Source: a bacterium
GTDB taxonomy: Bacteria > Bacillota > Clostridia > Oscillospirales > Oscillospiraceae
Length of the DNA: 27,927 nt
Direction: 5' to 3'
NCBI GenBank assembly: GCA_019424865.1
Contig: JAHYYS010000032.1
Location: 1-27,927, forward strand
Below, in pieces: positions 6,488-15,442 of the stretch (position 1 is the first letter of the stretch; the number at the start of each line of letters is the position of its first letter). The notes beneath the pieces were generated by a model. The model saw nothing but the letters and a program-made list of their open reading frames with translations. It made no database searches and had not been told where the DNA came from. Both the position numbers and the translations under genes were made by a program.

Positions 6488-8305
6488 CTAATTCTGATGA
6501 AAATACTGAAACACCGCCTGGGCGGTATTCCTGGGCACCACTTTTTCCAGCTCCTCCAGCGGGGCCTCCCGCACCGCCCTGACGCTTTTGAAGGCCTTGA
6601 GCAGCTGCTGCCGGCGCTTCTCCCCCACCCCGGGTATTTTATCCAAAACCGAGGTCTTGACGTGGCTGGCCTGAAGCTGGCGGTGGTACTCGATGGCAAA
6701 GCGGTGGGTCTCCTCCTGGAGCTGGCCAATCAGGGCAAAGACCGCCGGGATGGCCTGGATGCCAATCTCCCGGCCGTCCGGGTGGACCAGGGCCCTGGTG
6801 CGGTGCCGGTCGTCCTTCACCATGCCGAAGGCGGGAATGGACAGATTCAGCGTCTCCAGCACCCGGGCGGCCACCTTCACATGCTCGTGGCCGCCGTCGA
6901 TGAGCAGCAGGTCGGGCCTGTCCGAAAACTTCTCGTCCCCGTCCAGATAGCGGCGGAAGCGCCGGGTGAGCACCTGCTCCATGGAGGCGTAATCGTCAGG
7001 GCCGGTCATGTCCTTCAGCTTGAAGCGGCGGTAGTCCGACTTTCTGGGCTTTCCGTCCACATAGACCACCATGGAGGCCACAATGTCGCTGGCCCCCTGG
7101 TTGGAGATGTCATAGGACTCCATGCGGCGGGGGGGCTCCTCCAGCCCCAGCATCCGGCCCAGGGCCTCCAGCAGCTTGCTCTGCCGCTCCTCCCGGGTGG
7201 TGGCCCGCTCCACCTCCTCCCGGGCGTTCTGGTTGGCCAGCTTGATCAAATCCATCTTGGCGCCCCGCTGGGGGGTGACCAGCTCCACCCGGCGGCCCAC
7301 CTGCTCGGACAGCATCCGGGTCAGCGGCACCTGGTCGGGCAGCTCACAGGGCAGCAAAATCTGTTTGGGCAGGCGGCTGCGGCCCACATAGTATTCCCGC
7401 ACCAGGGCGGAGACGGCGTCCTCCTCCGCCTCCTCCATGGGCGTGTCCAGCAGGTCAAAGTCCTTGGCGGCCAGTTCCCCCTCCACATAGTGGAGGACCA
7501 CGAAGCAGCTTTTGGCCGTCCCCCGGAAGAAGCCGGCCACGTCGGTGTCGGCCAGGGATCCGGCGATCACCTTCTGCCGGGCCCCCAGCAGTTCAATGGC
7601 CCGCAGGCGGTCCCGCAGCTCGGCGGCCCGTTCAAAGCGCAGCTCCTCCGCCGCCCGCTCCATCTCAGCGGTCAGGTCGGCCTGGACCTCTTTAAAGCGC
7701 CCCTCCAGCAGGGAGACCGCCTGGGCGATTGCCTGCTGGTGCTGCTCCTCCATATCCAGACTGCGGCAGTAGCCGTCGCACTTCCCCATGTGGAAGTTGA
7801 GACAGGGGCGCTCCTTTCCAATATCCCGCGGAAACTTCTTCCGGCAGGTCGGCAGGCGGAGGGCGGCGCGCAGGGCGTCCAGAATGGCCTGGGTGCTGTG
7901 GCGGCTGGCGTAGGGCCCGAAATAGCGGGCGCCGTCCTCCGCCGCCTTGGAGGCCAGGGAGAAGCGGGGATATGCCTCGTTGGACAGCCGGATATAGGGG
8001 TAGCCCTTGTCATCCTTCAGCAGGATGTTGTACCGGGGCTGATGGCGCTTGATCAGGGAGTTCTCCAGCACCAGGGCCTCAAACTCGCTGTCGGCAATGA
8101 TAACGTCGAAGTGGTCAATCTGGGACACCATGGCCCGGGTCTTCTCGGTGTGGGAGGCTGAATCCTGAAAATACTGGGACACCCGGTTTTTCAGCGCCTT
8201 TGCCTTGCCCACATAGATGACGGTGTTCTTGGCGTCCTGCATGATATAAACGCCCGGCTTGAGCGGCAGGGCGTGGGCCTTTTCTTTCAGTTCCTCAAAG
8301 GTCAT
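6488..8305 (-). CDS. uvrC: Excinuclease ABC subunit C
   Basis: Makes both incisions in nucleotide excision repair after UvrA/UvrB load on damage. The 605 residues are normal length. The N-terminal GIY-YIG nuclease shows GVY (18-20) and YVGKAKALKNRV (31-42). A four-cysteine cluster (CRKKFP, PCLNFHMGKCDGYC) fits the iron-sulfur site described for UvrC. Next come the UVR motif (about 210-235, LRFERAAELRDRL), the RNase H-like second nuclease (YDISNQGASDIVASMVV; LLIDGGHEHVK) and a C-terminal helix-hairpin-helix (LDKIPGVGEKRRQQLL). The start is preceded by GGGAGGG. Only about 30 bases separate it from the HPr terminator and no promoter is evident there, so transcription may begin inside the HPr gene or read through. 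Confidence 0.97.
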   Translation of the reverse strand: MTFEELKEKAHALPLKPGVYIMQDAKNTVIYVGKAKALKNRVSQYFQDSASHTEKTRAMVSQIDHFDVIIADSEFEALVLENSLIKRHQPRYNILLKDDKGYPYIRLSNEAYPRFSLASKAAEDGARYFGPYASRHSTQAILDALRAALRLPTCRKKFPRDIGKERPCLNFHMGKCDGYCRSLDMEEQHQQAIAQAVSLLEGRFKEVQADLTAEMERAAEELRFERAAELRDRLRAIELLGARQKVIAGSLADTDVAGFFRGTAKSCFVVLHYVEGELAAKDFDLLDTPMEEAEEDAVSALVREYYVGRSRLPKQILLPCELPDQVPLTRMLSEQVGRRVELVTPQRGAKMDLIKLANQNAREEVERATTREERQSKLLEALGRMLGLEEPPRRMESYDISNQGASDIVASMVVYVDGKPRKSDYRRFKLKDMTGPDDYASMEQVLTRRFRRYLDGDEKFSDRPDLLLIDGGHEHVKVAARVLETLNLSIPAFGMVKDDRHRTRALVHPDGREIGIQAIPAVFALIGQLQEETHRFAIEYHRQLQASHVKTSVLDKIPGVGEKRRQQLLKAFKSVRAVREAPLEELEKVVPRNTAQAVFQYFHQN

Positions 8306-8336
8306 GACAGTACCCTCCCGGGGGACAGCATATCAA

Positions 8337-8363
8337 AAAAGGCGCCGCATCGCGGCGCCTTTT
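8337..8363 (-). terminator. Intrinsic terminator after HPr
   Basis: The stem GGCGCCGC/GCGGCGCC with a 3-base loop is flanked by A- and T-runs, extending the pairing to 12 bp. Read on the minus strand it is followed by TTTTTT, a textbook terminator for the HPr gene just before uvrC. Confidence 0.9.
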
Positions 8364-8379
8364 CATTGGCTTTTGGGGT

Positions 8380-8643
8380 TTACTCGGAAAAATCAGAGGA
8401 GATCATCTTGAACAGAGCCTCTACCGCTTCCTTCTCATCGGGCCCGTCTGCAATCAGCTTGATGGGGGTTCCCTTTACGATACCCAGAGACAAAACGCCC
8501 AGCAAACTTTTCGCGTTGACCTTACGCTCTTCCTTCTCCACCCAGATGGAGCTCTTGAACTCGTTGGCCTTCTGAATGAAGAACGTAGCGGGTCTGGCAT
8601 GCAGACCAACCTGGTTGTTCACGACTGCTTCCTGACTATACAT
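8380..8643 (-). CDS. ptsH: HPr family phosphocarrier protein
   Basis: HPr passes phosphate from PEP via enzyme I to sugar permeases and, in Gram-positives, acts in carbon catabolite control. The 87-residue protein has the active-site histidine in GLHARPA (His15) and the HPr-kinase site Ser46 in NAKSLLGVLSLGI. Both are present, so it is HPr rather than a Crh-type protein lacking His15. No enzyme I or HPr kinase gene is in the window. It is a single-gene unit with its own promoter (8682-8711), GGAGG ribosome site and terminator. It could also be a paralogue of the main HPr. Confidence 0.93.
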   Translation of the reverse strand: MYSQEAVVNNQVGLHARPATFFIQKANEFKSSIWVEKEERKVNAKSLLGVLSLGIVKGTPIKLIADGPDEKEAVEALFKMISSDFSE

Positions 8644-8681
8644 GACGCTGTACCTCCGCCCTCGTCGTATTGTGTGAAACT

Positions 8682-8711
8682 AGCATACCAGATTTATCCC
8701 ACCCACGTCAA
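8682..8711 (-). promoter_or_regulatory. Sigma-A promoter of the HPr gene
   Basis: On the minus strand TTGACG (8706-8711), an 18-base spacer and TATGCT (8682-8687) lie about 40 bases upstream of the start codon. Confidence 0.75.
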
Positions 8712-9000
8712 TGACAATTTTCACAAATCTGCAATTTTTCTTATGCAGAAAATACTTTCTTCATTTGTCAATGCGCATTTTTTACTATTTTATTCTCTGT
8801 ATTAACTTGATAATCGTCGAATTGACGATCTCCTGTTTTTCACTTTTTTCAAGGCGGAACTGTACCCTGCCGCTCTGGTTGCCTCCAAACCCATACCGCG
8901 CCGGCTTCGGCAGGGGGGCTTCACGCTGCAGCCCTCTTCTGCCTCACACGTGTGCCTGGGCTGCCACCTCTGAACACGCAGGTGCGCCGGCAGGCCCGGG
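8712..9000. other. Non-coding gap between mutS2 and the HPr promoter
   Basis: The right-hand neighbour is the mutS2 stop and the left-hand one the HPr promoter. The first 120 bases are AT-rich with a small dyad, ATCGTC-5-GACGAT, at 8813-8829. The remainder is GC-rich without a convincing ORF. No clear mutS2 terminator was found. Confidence 0.5.
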
Positions 9001-11367
9001 CTATTTCAGCTCCGCCACGGTGACGCCGTCCTCCCCCTCGCCATAGCGGCCGGGACGGAAGGACTTGACATAGCGGCTGCGCTTGAGATAGGTGCGCACG
9101 GCGGACCGCACCGCCCCGGTGCCCTTGCCGTGGATGATGGTCACAGTCTCCAGCTTGCCCATCATGGCGGTGTCCAAAAAGCGCTCCAGCACGGCGATGG
9201 CCTCGTCGGTCATCATGCCCCGCAGATCCACCTGGGAGGGGACGGCTGCGGTGCGCAGGGTATGCTGGGCCCGGGAGACAATGCGCCGGGCCTCCTTCTG
9301 GGCCTGGGTCTCCCCCTCCACCACCCGGACCTCGTCCTGCTTGGCGGAGATCTTCAGAATGCCCGCCTGGAGCTGGAGGGAGCCGTCCTTGTTCACTGAC
9401 AGCACGGTGGCCTTTGTCCCCATGGACACCAGCTCCACCGTGTCCCCCGCCTTAGCCGGGCGGGTGGGGGGCGGCGCCTCGGGCTCCTGGACCGGGCCGC
9501 CAATGTTTTTCTCCGCCTCGTTGAGCAGATGGCGGGCCTGGGCCCGGCCGTCGTTCACCTGCTGCCAGTCCAGATCCCGGCGCTTTTGCAGCTCCTTCAG
9601 CTCGGACAGGGCCAGATCGCTGGCCGCCCGGGCGTCGTCGATGATGGCCCGGGCCTCCGCCTGGGCCTTCTCCACCACCTTGGCCCGCTCGGCCTCCAGC
9701 CTGTCCCGGTACTCCTTGGCCTTGGCGGCGGACTGCTCCATCTCCAGCTTCAGGCGGCGGGCCTCCGCCCGCTCCCGCTCCATCTCCTGGCGCTGCTGGT
9801 CCAGCTTGGTAAGCACGTCCTCAAAGCGCACGTTTTCCGCATCCAGCCGGGCCGCCGCCTTTTCAATAATATCCTCAGGCAGGCCCAGCCGGCGGGAAAT
9901 GGCGAAGGCGTTGGACTTCCCCGGGATGCCCATCACCAGACGGTAGGTGGGGGCCAGGGTGTCCACATTGAACTCACAGGAGGCGTTTTCCACCCCAGGG
10001 GTGGTCATGGCATAGACCTTTAATTCCGCATAGTGGGTGGTGGCGGCCACCTGGGCCCCCAGCTCCCGGGCCGACTCGATGACGGCTGCGGCCAGGGCCG
10101 CGCCCTCCACCGGGTCGGTGCCCGCGCCCAGCTCGTCAAAGAGGATCAGGGTGCTGTCGTCCGCCTCCTTCAAAATCCCCACAATATTGGTCATGTGGGA
10201 GGAGAAGGTGGACAGGGACTGGGCGATGGACTGCTCGTCCCCGATGTCGGCCAGCACCCGGTCAAACACCCGGACGGCGGAGTCGTCCCCGGCGGGGATG
10301 TGCAGGCCGCACTGGGCCATGAGGGTGAGCAGGCCGATGGTCTTCAGGGTCACCGTCTTGCCGCCGGTGTTGGGGCCGGTGATGACCAGCGTGTCAAAGT
10401 GCTCCCCCAGCTCCAGATCGTTGGCCACCGCCTTCTTTTTGTCCAGCAGCGGATGGCGCGCCCCCCGCAGGCGTAAATACTTGTCAGACAATCTGGGCTG
10501 GCTGCACTCCAGCTGGAGGGACAGCTTGCCCCGGGCAAAAATGGCGTCCAGCCAGATCAGCAGCTGATAGTCCTCCAGAATGTCCTCCTTGTGGGCGGCG
10601 CAGTCGGCGGACAGCTGGGCCAGGATGCGCTCGATCTCCTTCTTCTCCTTGGCCGCCAGCTCCCGCAGCTCGTTGTTGGCCTTTACCACCCCCATGGGCT
10701 CGATGAAGAAGGTGGAGCCCGAGGAGGACACGTCGTGAACCAGGCCGGGAATGGCGTTTTTATGCTCTGACTTCACCGGCACCACATACCGGTCGGAGCG
10801 GATGGTAATGATGGACTCCTGGAGATACTTGGACTGGTTGGAGGAGATCAGCTTTTGCAGGATGTCCCGCACCCTGGCCTCGGTGGCGCGCATATGCCGC
10901 CGGATGGAGGCCAGCTCCGTGCTGGCGGAGTCCGCAATCTCCTCCTCCCCCACGATGGAGTTTGTAATGGTATCCTCCAGAAAGCGGTTGGGGGTCAGGG
11001 CCTTAAACAGATGGGAGATGGCGCTCTTCTCCTCCCCGCCGCCATACTCCCCTGCGGTGCGGGCCGCCCGGAGAACAGCGGCAATCTCCAGCAGCTCCCG
11101 GGTGTTCAGGCTGCCCCCCATGTCCGCCCGCTGGATGCTGGCCGCCACCGGCCGGATGCCGGCGAAGCCGGGCGTTCCCCGGGTCAGCAGCATATTGACC
11201 GCGGCGGAGGTCTCCTCCTGGGCCCGCTGCACCTCCTCCATATCGGTCATGGGCCGCAGGGCCAGGCAGCGCTCCCTGCCCTCGTCGGTGACGGCACAGG
11301 CGGAGAGCAGCTCCAGCACCCGGGGCAGCTCCAGGGTTGTCATGGATTTTTCAAATAACTCGCTCAT
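9001..11367 (-). CDS. mutS2: Endonuclease MutS2
   Basis: A MutS-family ATPase with a nuclease tail, implicated in suppressing recombination and, in Bacillus, in rescue of collided ribosomes. The ATG at 11367 (788 residues) is preferred because AGGAG lies 8 bases upstream; a TTG two codons earlier is also in frame. The core ATPase has Walker A GPNTGGKT (about residues 329-336) and Walker B ILFDELGAGTDP. A long charged coiled coil rich in Glu/Arg/Ala follows (about 510-620). The C-terminal Smr domain starts near residue 711 with VDLRGMMTDEAI and contains the conserved HGKGTGAVR. No mismatch-recognition domain is present, as expected for MutS2. It stands alone as a transcription unit. Confidence 0.97.
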   Translation of the reverse strand: MSELFEKSMTTLELPRVLELLSACAVTDEGRERCLALRPMTDMEEVQRAQEETSAAVNMLLTRGTPGFAGIRPVAASIQRADMGGSLNTRELLEIAAVLRAARTAGEYGGGEEKSAISHLFKALTPNRFLEDTITNSIVGEEEIADSASTELASIRRHMRATEARVRDILQKLISSNQSKYLQESIITIRSDRYVVPVKSEHKNAIPGLVHDVSSSGSTFFIEPMGVVKANNELRELAAKEKKEIERILAQLSADCAAHKEDILEDYQLLIWLDAIFARGKLSLQLECSQPRLSDKYLRLRGARHPLLDKKKAVANDLELGEHFDTLVITGPNTGGKTVTLKTIGLLTLMAQCGLHIPAGDDSAVRVFDRVLADIGDEQSIAQSLSTFSSHMTNIVGILKEADDSTLILFDELGAGTDPVEGAALAAAVIESARELGAQVAATTHYAELKVYAMTTPGVENASCEFNVDTLAPTYRLVMGIPGKSNAFAISRRLGLPEDIIEKAAARLDAENVRFEDVLTKLDQQRQEMERERAEARRLKLEMEQSAAKAKEYRDRLEAERAKVVEKAQAEARAIIDDARAASDLALSELKELQKRRDLDWQQVNDGRAQARHLLNEAEKNIGGPVQEPEAPPPTRPAKAGDTVELVSMGTKATVLSVNKDGSLQLQAGILKISAKQDEVRVVEGETQAQKEARRIVSRAQHTLRTAAVPSQVDLRGMMTDEAIAVLERFLDTAMMGKLETVTIIHGKGTGAVRSAVRTYLKRSRYVKSFRPGRYGEGEDGVTVAELK

Positions 11368-11373
11368 AGGCAA

Positions 11374-11758
11374 AGCTCCTGTATCATAACAAAATCATAT
11401 TCCAATCTGGACCTATTTTCTCACAAAGGCGGCTGTTTGACAAGGCCTCCCCGCGGCGCATTTATATTTTACTCAGATTTTAACCAAAGGCGGTGGAAAA
11501 TCCGCCTTTGAAGGCCTACAATGACCTTGAACCTGGAACAAGGGCTGGCTGAAACCCCCGGGGGTTCGGCGGCTGTGACCGGCAGCGGCACAGACCGCCT
11601 CCCCCCCGTTCTTCATACAGTCCGAGTGGTTTCTTTTTCATCTCTCTCCTTATCTTTACTTTCACACGCAGAGCAGGGGGGCCGCGGGACTGTTATCCCA
11701 CGGCCCCCCTGCCGCTGTAAGGCAGTATGTCACGTTCCAGCATGCTGTTTCTAAAGTC
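11374..11758. other. Structured non-coding region upstream of mutS2
   Basis: No convincing gene is present. Visible structures are: a hairpin at 11486-11509 (AAAGGCGG/CCGCCTTT); a 14-bp palindrome AACCCCCGGGGGTT at 11553-11566; and a 16-bp stem with one mismatch at 11674-11689/11696-11711 (CAGGGGGGCCGCGGGA) with a 6-base loop. In that stem the mismatch becomes a G-U pair only if the minus strand is transcribed. The mutS2 promoter must lie here but no consensus pair stands out. Confidence 0.5.
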
Positions 11759-12051
11759 AAGCTGTGGCCAGTATCCGCATTTGCGGATACTGGCCACAGC
11801 TTGTCAAAAAAGCCCTCCTGCAAGGAGTTCCGCCGTCCGCAGACGGCGGAATAAAATGAAATCCAGTCATTTCCAAGGACATGTGCCTGGGAAATGACAC
11901 CTCTCACGAAATTTTGGGCGACAATTTCGCAAGAAATCGAGCCTGAAATTTCGTGCGGCCTACTCGAAAAAGTGGCTTGTCAATTTCTATCAATTGACAA
12001 GCCACTTTTTCGACAGTCTCTGGCCAGTATCCGCACCTGCGGATACCGGCC
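11759..12051. repeat. 293-bp foldback element with outward inverted ends and serial hairpins
   Basis: The left end is a perfect 21-bp palindromic hairpin (11759-11779/11782-11802). The right end (12022-12035/12038-12051) is a near-identical hairpin; both contain TGGCCAGTATCCGCA. Including the adjoining TTTTTTGACAAG (left, read in reverse) and TTTTTCGACAGT (right), the ends form inverted repeats of about 45 bp. Between them almost every base lies in a hairpin: 11828-11851 (10-bp stem), 11866-11898 (9-bp stem, extendable), 11905-11955 (10+5+5 bp, GCAA loop) and 11964-12013 (perfect 22-bp stem). No transposase ORF is present. It looks like a MITE-like or other dispersed intergenic repeat, or a structured RNA. 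Confidence 0.7.
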
Positions 12052-12074
12052 TTTCTGATCTCCTCCCCATGGGG

Positions 12075-13475
12075 TCACTTGGCCTTCCCCACCGGGTGGG
12101 GCATCGGCTCCCCGTCCCCCAGGCGGCCCAGGGGGCGGTACACCGTCCAGTACATGGTCAGGAAGCAGGCCAGCCCGCCCACCAGCTGGGACACAGCTTC
12201 AGCCGTAAAGACTCCGGTGGTCCCCATCCAGATAGGCAGGATCACCGTCAGCGGGGCGTTGATCACCGCCTTGCGCAGCAGGGAGAAAAAGATAGCCCGT
12301 CTGGAATAGCCCAGCGCCACAAAAACCGCCTGGCCCGCCATCTGCAGGGACATGGGAATAAACAGGCAGAAATAGATGCGCAGCGCCGGGATGCCCTTCT
12401 GGATGACCTCCGGGCTGTCGTTAAAGATGCGGATCAGGGCGCCCGGCGCCAGCATGGCCAGGGCCCAGAAGGCCGCGGCATAGGCCACCGTCACGCCCAC
12501 GCTGAACCGGACGGACTGGCGCACCCGGCCGTATTTGGCCGCCCCATAGTTATAGCCCGCCACCGGCTGGAAGCCGTTGGTCAGGCCCTGAACCGGCATG
12601 GTAAAGACCTCCCGCAGGGAGTTGATGATGGTCATGATGCCCACATACAGGTCGCCGCCGCAGGCCTGGAGGGTGGCGTTGCACACCACCTGCACCAGAC
12701 TGTTGGTCATATTCATGAAGAAGCCGGACAGCCCCAGGGACACAATGCGCTTCACCCGTCCGGCGCTCAGCCGCAGACAGCGCAGCCGCAGCCGGAGGAT
12801 GGCCCGCCGGCCCGTGAGGAACTGGAGCACCCACACCGCCGAAACGCCCTGGGAGATCACCGTGGCCAGGGCCGCCCCCTTCACGTCCATGTGCAGCAGA
12901 AAGATAAAGATGGGATCCAGGATAATGTTCAGCGCAGCCCCGATAATCACTGTCATCATGCCCATCCGTCCAAAGCCCTGGGCGTTGATGAACGGGTTCA
13001 TCCCCAGGCTGATCATCACGAAAATGGTGCCGCACAGATAGATGGTCATGTAGTCATCGGCATAGGGAAAGGTGTCCGGGCTGGCCCCGAAGAGATACAG
13101 GATGGGCGTTTTCAGCGCCAGGAAAAAGGCAGTGGCCGCCGCGCCAAGGAGCAGAAGAAGTGTAAAGGAATTCCCCATGACGCGCTCCGCCTCCTCCTTG
13201 TCCCCCTGCCCCCGGGCGATGGAGCACAGGGGCGCGCCGCCGGTGCCGCACAGGTTGGCCAGTCCCATCAGGATGGAGATAATGGGAATGGTGACCCCCA
13301 GGCCGGTGAGGGCCAGGTGGCTGCTGCCGGGCAGGCGGCCCAGGTAGATGCGGTCCACCACGCTGTACAGCACGTTGACCAGCTGGGCCGCCGTCATGGG
13401 CAGGGCCAGCGAGATGATATTGCGGGAGATGCTCCCCTGAGAAAAGTCGTTTCTTGCCTGTGTCTGGGCCACCAA
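12075..13475 (-). CDS. MATE-family multidrug/cation antiporter
   Basis: An integral membrane exporter of the MepA/NorM type that swaps Na+ or H+ for toxic organic cations. The 466 residues suit twelve transmembrane helices in two related halves. Typical features are SLALPMTAAQLVNVLYSVVDRIYLG near the N-terminus, GTGGAPLCSIARGQGD in the first half and GLTNGFQPVAGYNYGA in the second. The start is uncertain: AAGGAGG is followed after a few bases by TTG (13475) and then GTG (13472). Substrate cannot be told from sequence. It is a single gene divergent from gltS, with the foldback element directly downstream. Confidence 0.93.
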   Translation of the reverse strand: MVAQTQARNDFSQGSISRNIISLALPMTAAQLVNVLYSVVDRIYLGRLPGSSHLALTGLGVTIPIISILMGLANLCGTGGAPLCSIARGQGDKEEAERVMGNSFTLLLLLGAAATAFFLALKTPILYLFGASPDTFPYADDYMTIYLCGTIFVMISLGMNPFINAQGFGRMGMMTVIIGAALNIILDPIFIFLLHMDVKGAALATVISQGVSAVWVLQFLTGRRAILRLRLRCLRLSAGRVKRIVSLGLSGFFMNMTNSLVQVVCNATLQACGGDLYVGIMTIINSLREVFTMPVQGLTNGFQPVAGYNYGAAKYGRVRQSVRFSVGVTVAYAAAFWALAMLAPGALIRIFNDSPEVIQKGIPALRIYFCLFIPMSLQMAGQAVFVALGYSRRAIFFSLLRKAVINAPLTVILPIWMGTTGVFTAEAVSQLVGGLACFLTMYWTVYRPLGRLGDGEPMPHPVGKAK

Positions 13476-13746
13476 AGCCCGCCTCCTTACCTATGAGCCG
13501 ACGCACTGCACGCCGCTGGAATTCCACGTTATTTTTCAGTGTAACATAAGATTTCCAAAAGAAAAAGTGAAACTTTTTTTCCTGTCTCCCTCTCCCGTCC
13601 ATTCGGAACAGGTGCTATCAGAATTTTATTGGAATATTTTTGTTTCTATTTTGGGATCTTTGTACATTTTTTCTCCCTTCAGATTCAAGTGGAAAAATTT
13701 TTCAAATTTTTATACAGTTTGACGAAACATTCTTGGCTCAACAATC

Positions 13747-13774
13747 TTTACAGAATCTTTATGTCGATTATAAT
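13747..13774 (+). promoter_or_regulatory. Sigma-A promoter of gltS
   Basis: TTTACA (13747-13752), a 16-base spacer and a perfect TATAAT (13769-13774) lie in an AT-rich stretch (13500-13790) that holds no gene. Transcription should start near 13781, leaving a leader of about 280 nt. Confidence 0.75.
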
Positions 13775-14059
13775 ATTTCTTGTCTTTTAGCGCGCTAGAT
13801 TACAAGCTTGATATGTCTCCGGTTCTGGACCGATCCATCTGCATCTGCCAGGTGAAAGCGGACCGGCTCTGAGAGGCAAACGGATTGGATGAAAAGAGAA
13901 TTGGCTGAATGCTGAATGAAGGGAGGAAAGATCGCCGGAATCTGCTGTGTTCACTCTGTTTTCTGCGGATTCGGTCATAAGGAAACAGAACACTCACACC
14001 GTCCGGATCGTTTGTCTGTACGTATTCGTCATACCGCAATTGTACGAAGGAGAGCCTTT
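13775..14059 (+). promoter_or_regulatory. Long structured leader of gltS, possible cis-regulatory RNA
   Basis: The leader contains CCGGTT pairing with GACCGG (flanked by TCTC/GAGA) in its first third. In the second half a 13-bp bulged hairpin forms between 13947-13963 (GTGTTC-ACTC-TGTTTTC) and 13981-13993 (GGAAACAGAACAC). An alternative pairing, GAATCTGC with GCGGATTC, uses part of the loop. No known riboswitch class was recognised. An in-frame extension of gltS to 13916 exists but has no ribosome site at its ATG. Confidence 0.45.
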
Positions 14060-15328
14060 ATGCCAACGATCTCAGAAATCATCGCCTATTTTGGTACCTA
14101 TACGCCCGGAACAGACGGGGCGGCCGCCTCATTTCAATTTGAATATCTGACCAGTCTTGGATTTGCCGCCATAGTGATTTTCCTTGGTCACGCCCTGGTT
14201 AGCCACTCCGGTTTACTTCGAAAATTTGCCATTCCGGCACCGGTGGTGTCCGGTCTGCTCTTTTCCATTGTTGTCGCCATCCTGAAGGGCTCCGGCATAA
14301 TTGCCCTGTCCTTTGACGTCAGCACCATCCAGGACCTGTGTCAGAATGTGTTCTTCATGTGCGTGGGCTTTGGCTTCAGCTGGAAGCTGATCCGCCATGC
14401 CGGCGGCAAGCTGTGCATCATGATTGCTGTAGCGGCCTGCCTGCTGATTACCGTTCAGGATGTCCTGGGCGTGCTGCTGGGCAATGCGATCGGAATGGAT
14501 CCCTTCCTGGCCCTTCAGTGTTCCTCCGCCTCCATGTCCGGCGGCGTAGGCACCGCCTCCGCCTTCGGCCCCATCTTCATTGACTGGGGCGCCCCGGCGT
14601 CTGCCACCTCTGTGGGCGTGGCCGCAGGTACCATGGGCAATATCATGGGCTCCCTTATTGGAGGCCCGGTGGCCGCTTTCCTGATCCACCGCCACAACCT
14701 GAAGTCCGACCCTAATGACAAGCCGGAGGCCGCTGCCACCGGCAAGATCAACGAACTGAACAGTGGCCGCATGGTCTCTATGTTCGGCATGGTCCTTCTG
14801 CTGTGTGCTCTTGGGATGCCCATCTACTGCATTCTGGACAATATCCCCAGGATTGAAATGCCCAAGTTCATCGGCTGCCTGTTTGCAGGCGCCATTGCCC
14901 GCAATATCATGGAGGCCGCCCATATCAAGTTCTACGTCCCCGAGGTAGATGCCATTGAGAACATGTTCTTGGAGCTCTATCTGTCCCTGGTCCTGATGAC
15001 CATTGACATCACCGCTCTGGCGGACGTGGCCGGTCAGATGGGCGTTATCCTGCTGATGCAGGCTGTTGTGATGGCTCTGTTCGCCATCTTCATCTCTTAT
15101 AACATGTTCGGACGCAACTACGGCGCCGCGGTCATGGCCGCCGGCAACTGCGGCTGGGGCTGCGGCTCCGGTCCAAACGCCGTGGCCAATGAGAAGGCGG
15201 TTATGGACCAATATGGATGGCACAATGTGGCGTGGGTGCTGTACCCCTCCTTTGCTGTCATCATTGATGACATCTATAACCCCATCTTTCTCTCCGTTTT
15301 CGGCAGTCTGTTCAAAGTTGTGGGCTAA
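14060..15328 (+). CDS. gltS: Sodium/glutamate symporter
   Basis: Imports glutamate with Na+ across the cytoplasmic membrane (ESS family). The ATG at 14060 has AAGGAGA six bases upstream and gives 422 residues, close to the family's usual 400-420. The protein is very hydrophobic with about ten membrane segments. The family hallmarks are the glycine-rich re-entrant loops: SMSGGVGTASAFGPIF in the first half and MAAGNCGWGCGSGPNAVANE in the second. The C-terminus (VIIDDIYNPIFLSVFG) is also typical. It is a single-gene unit with a strong promoter, a long leader and a clear terminator. Confidence 0.92.
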   Translation: MPTISEIIAYFGTYTPGTDGAAASFQFEYLTSLGFAAIVIFLGHALVSHSGLLRKFAIPAPVVSGLLFSIVVAILKGSGIIALSFDVSTIQDLCQNVFFMCVGFGFSWKLIRHAGGKLCIMIAVAACLLITVQDVLGVLLGNAIGMDPFLALQCSSASMSGGVGTASAFGPIFIDWGAPASATSVGVAAGTMGNIMGSLIGGPVAAFLIHRHNLKSDPNDKPEAAATGKINELNSGRMVSMFGMVLLLCALGMPIYCILDNIPRIEMPKFIGCLFAGAIARNIMEAAHIKFYVPEVDAIENMFLELYLSLVLMTIDITALADVAGQMGVILLMQAVVMALFAIFISYNMFGRNYGAAVMAAGNCGWGCGSGPNAVANEKAVMDQYGWHNVAWVLYPSFAVIIDDIYNPIFLSVFGSLFKVVG

Positions 15329-15339
15329 CTTTCCCCGCC

Positions 15340-15373
15340 GCCCGGCGCTTCCATGCGGAGTGCCGGGCTTTTT
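15340..15373 (+). terminator. Intrinsic terminator of gltS
   Basis: The stem GCCCGGCGCT / AGTGCCGGGC (one G-T pair, 9-base loop) is followed by TTTTT, 12 bases after the gltS stop. Confidence 0.9.
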
Positions 15374-15442
15374 ATGCCGCGAAGCAGTACAGCGGCCGCC
15401 CGTACCGGGACAGCCGCTGTATGCGTCCAAAGCTGCTGGGCG

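Noticed and set aside
8711..9046. 111-codon plus-strand ORF between the HPr and mutS2 genes
   Set aside because: It starts inside the AT-rich promoter region, overlaps the mutS2 3' end, has no ribosome site, and its composition changes abruptly along its length.
11521..11907. Short ORFs on both strands in the hairpin-rich region
   Set aside because: They cross the inverted repeats, and their peptides (FFDKLWPVS and FFDSLWPVS) simply reflect the shared foldback ends. No ribosome sites.
13810..13880. Possible glycine-type riboswitch before gltS (CTCTGAGAGGCAAACGG)
   Set aside because: Only a loose likeness to the CUCUCAGGCAAA segment; the preceding conserved segments of that aptamer could not be found.
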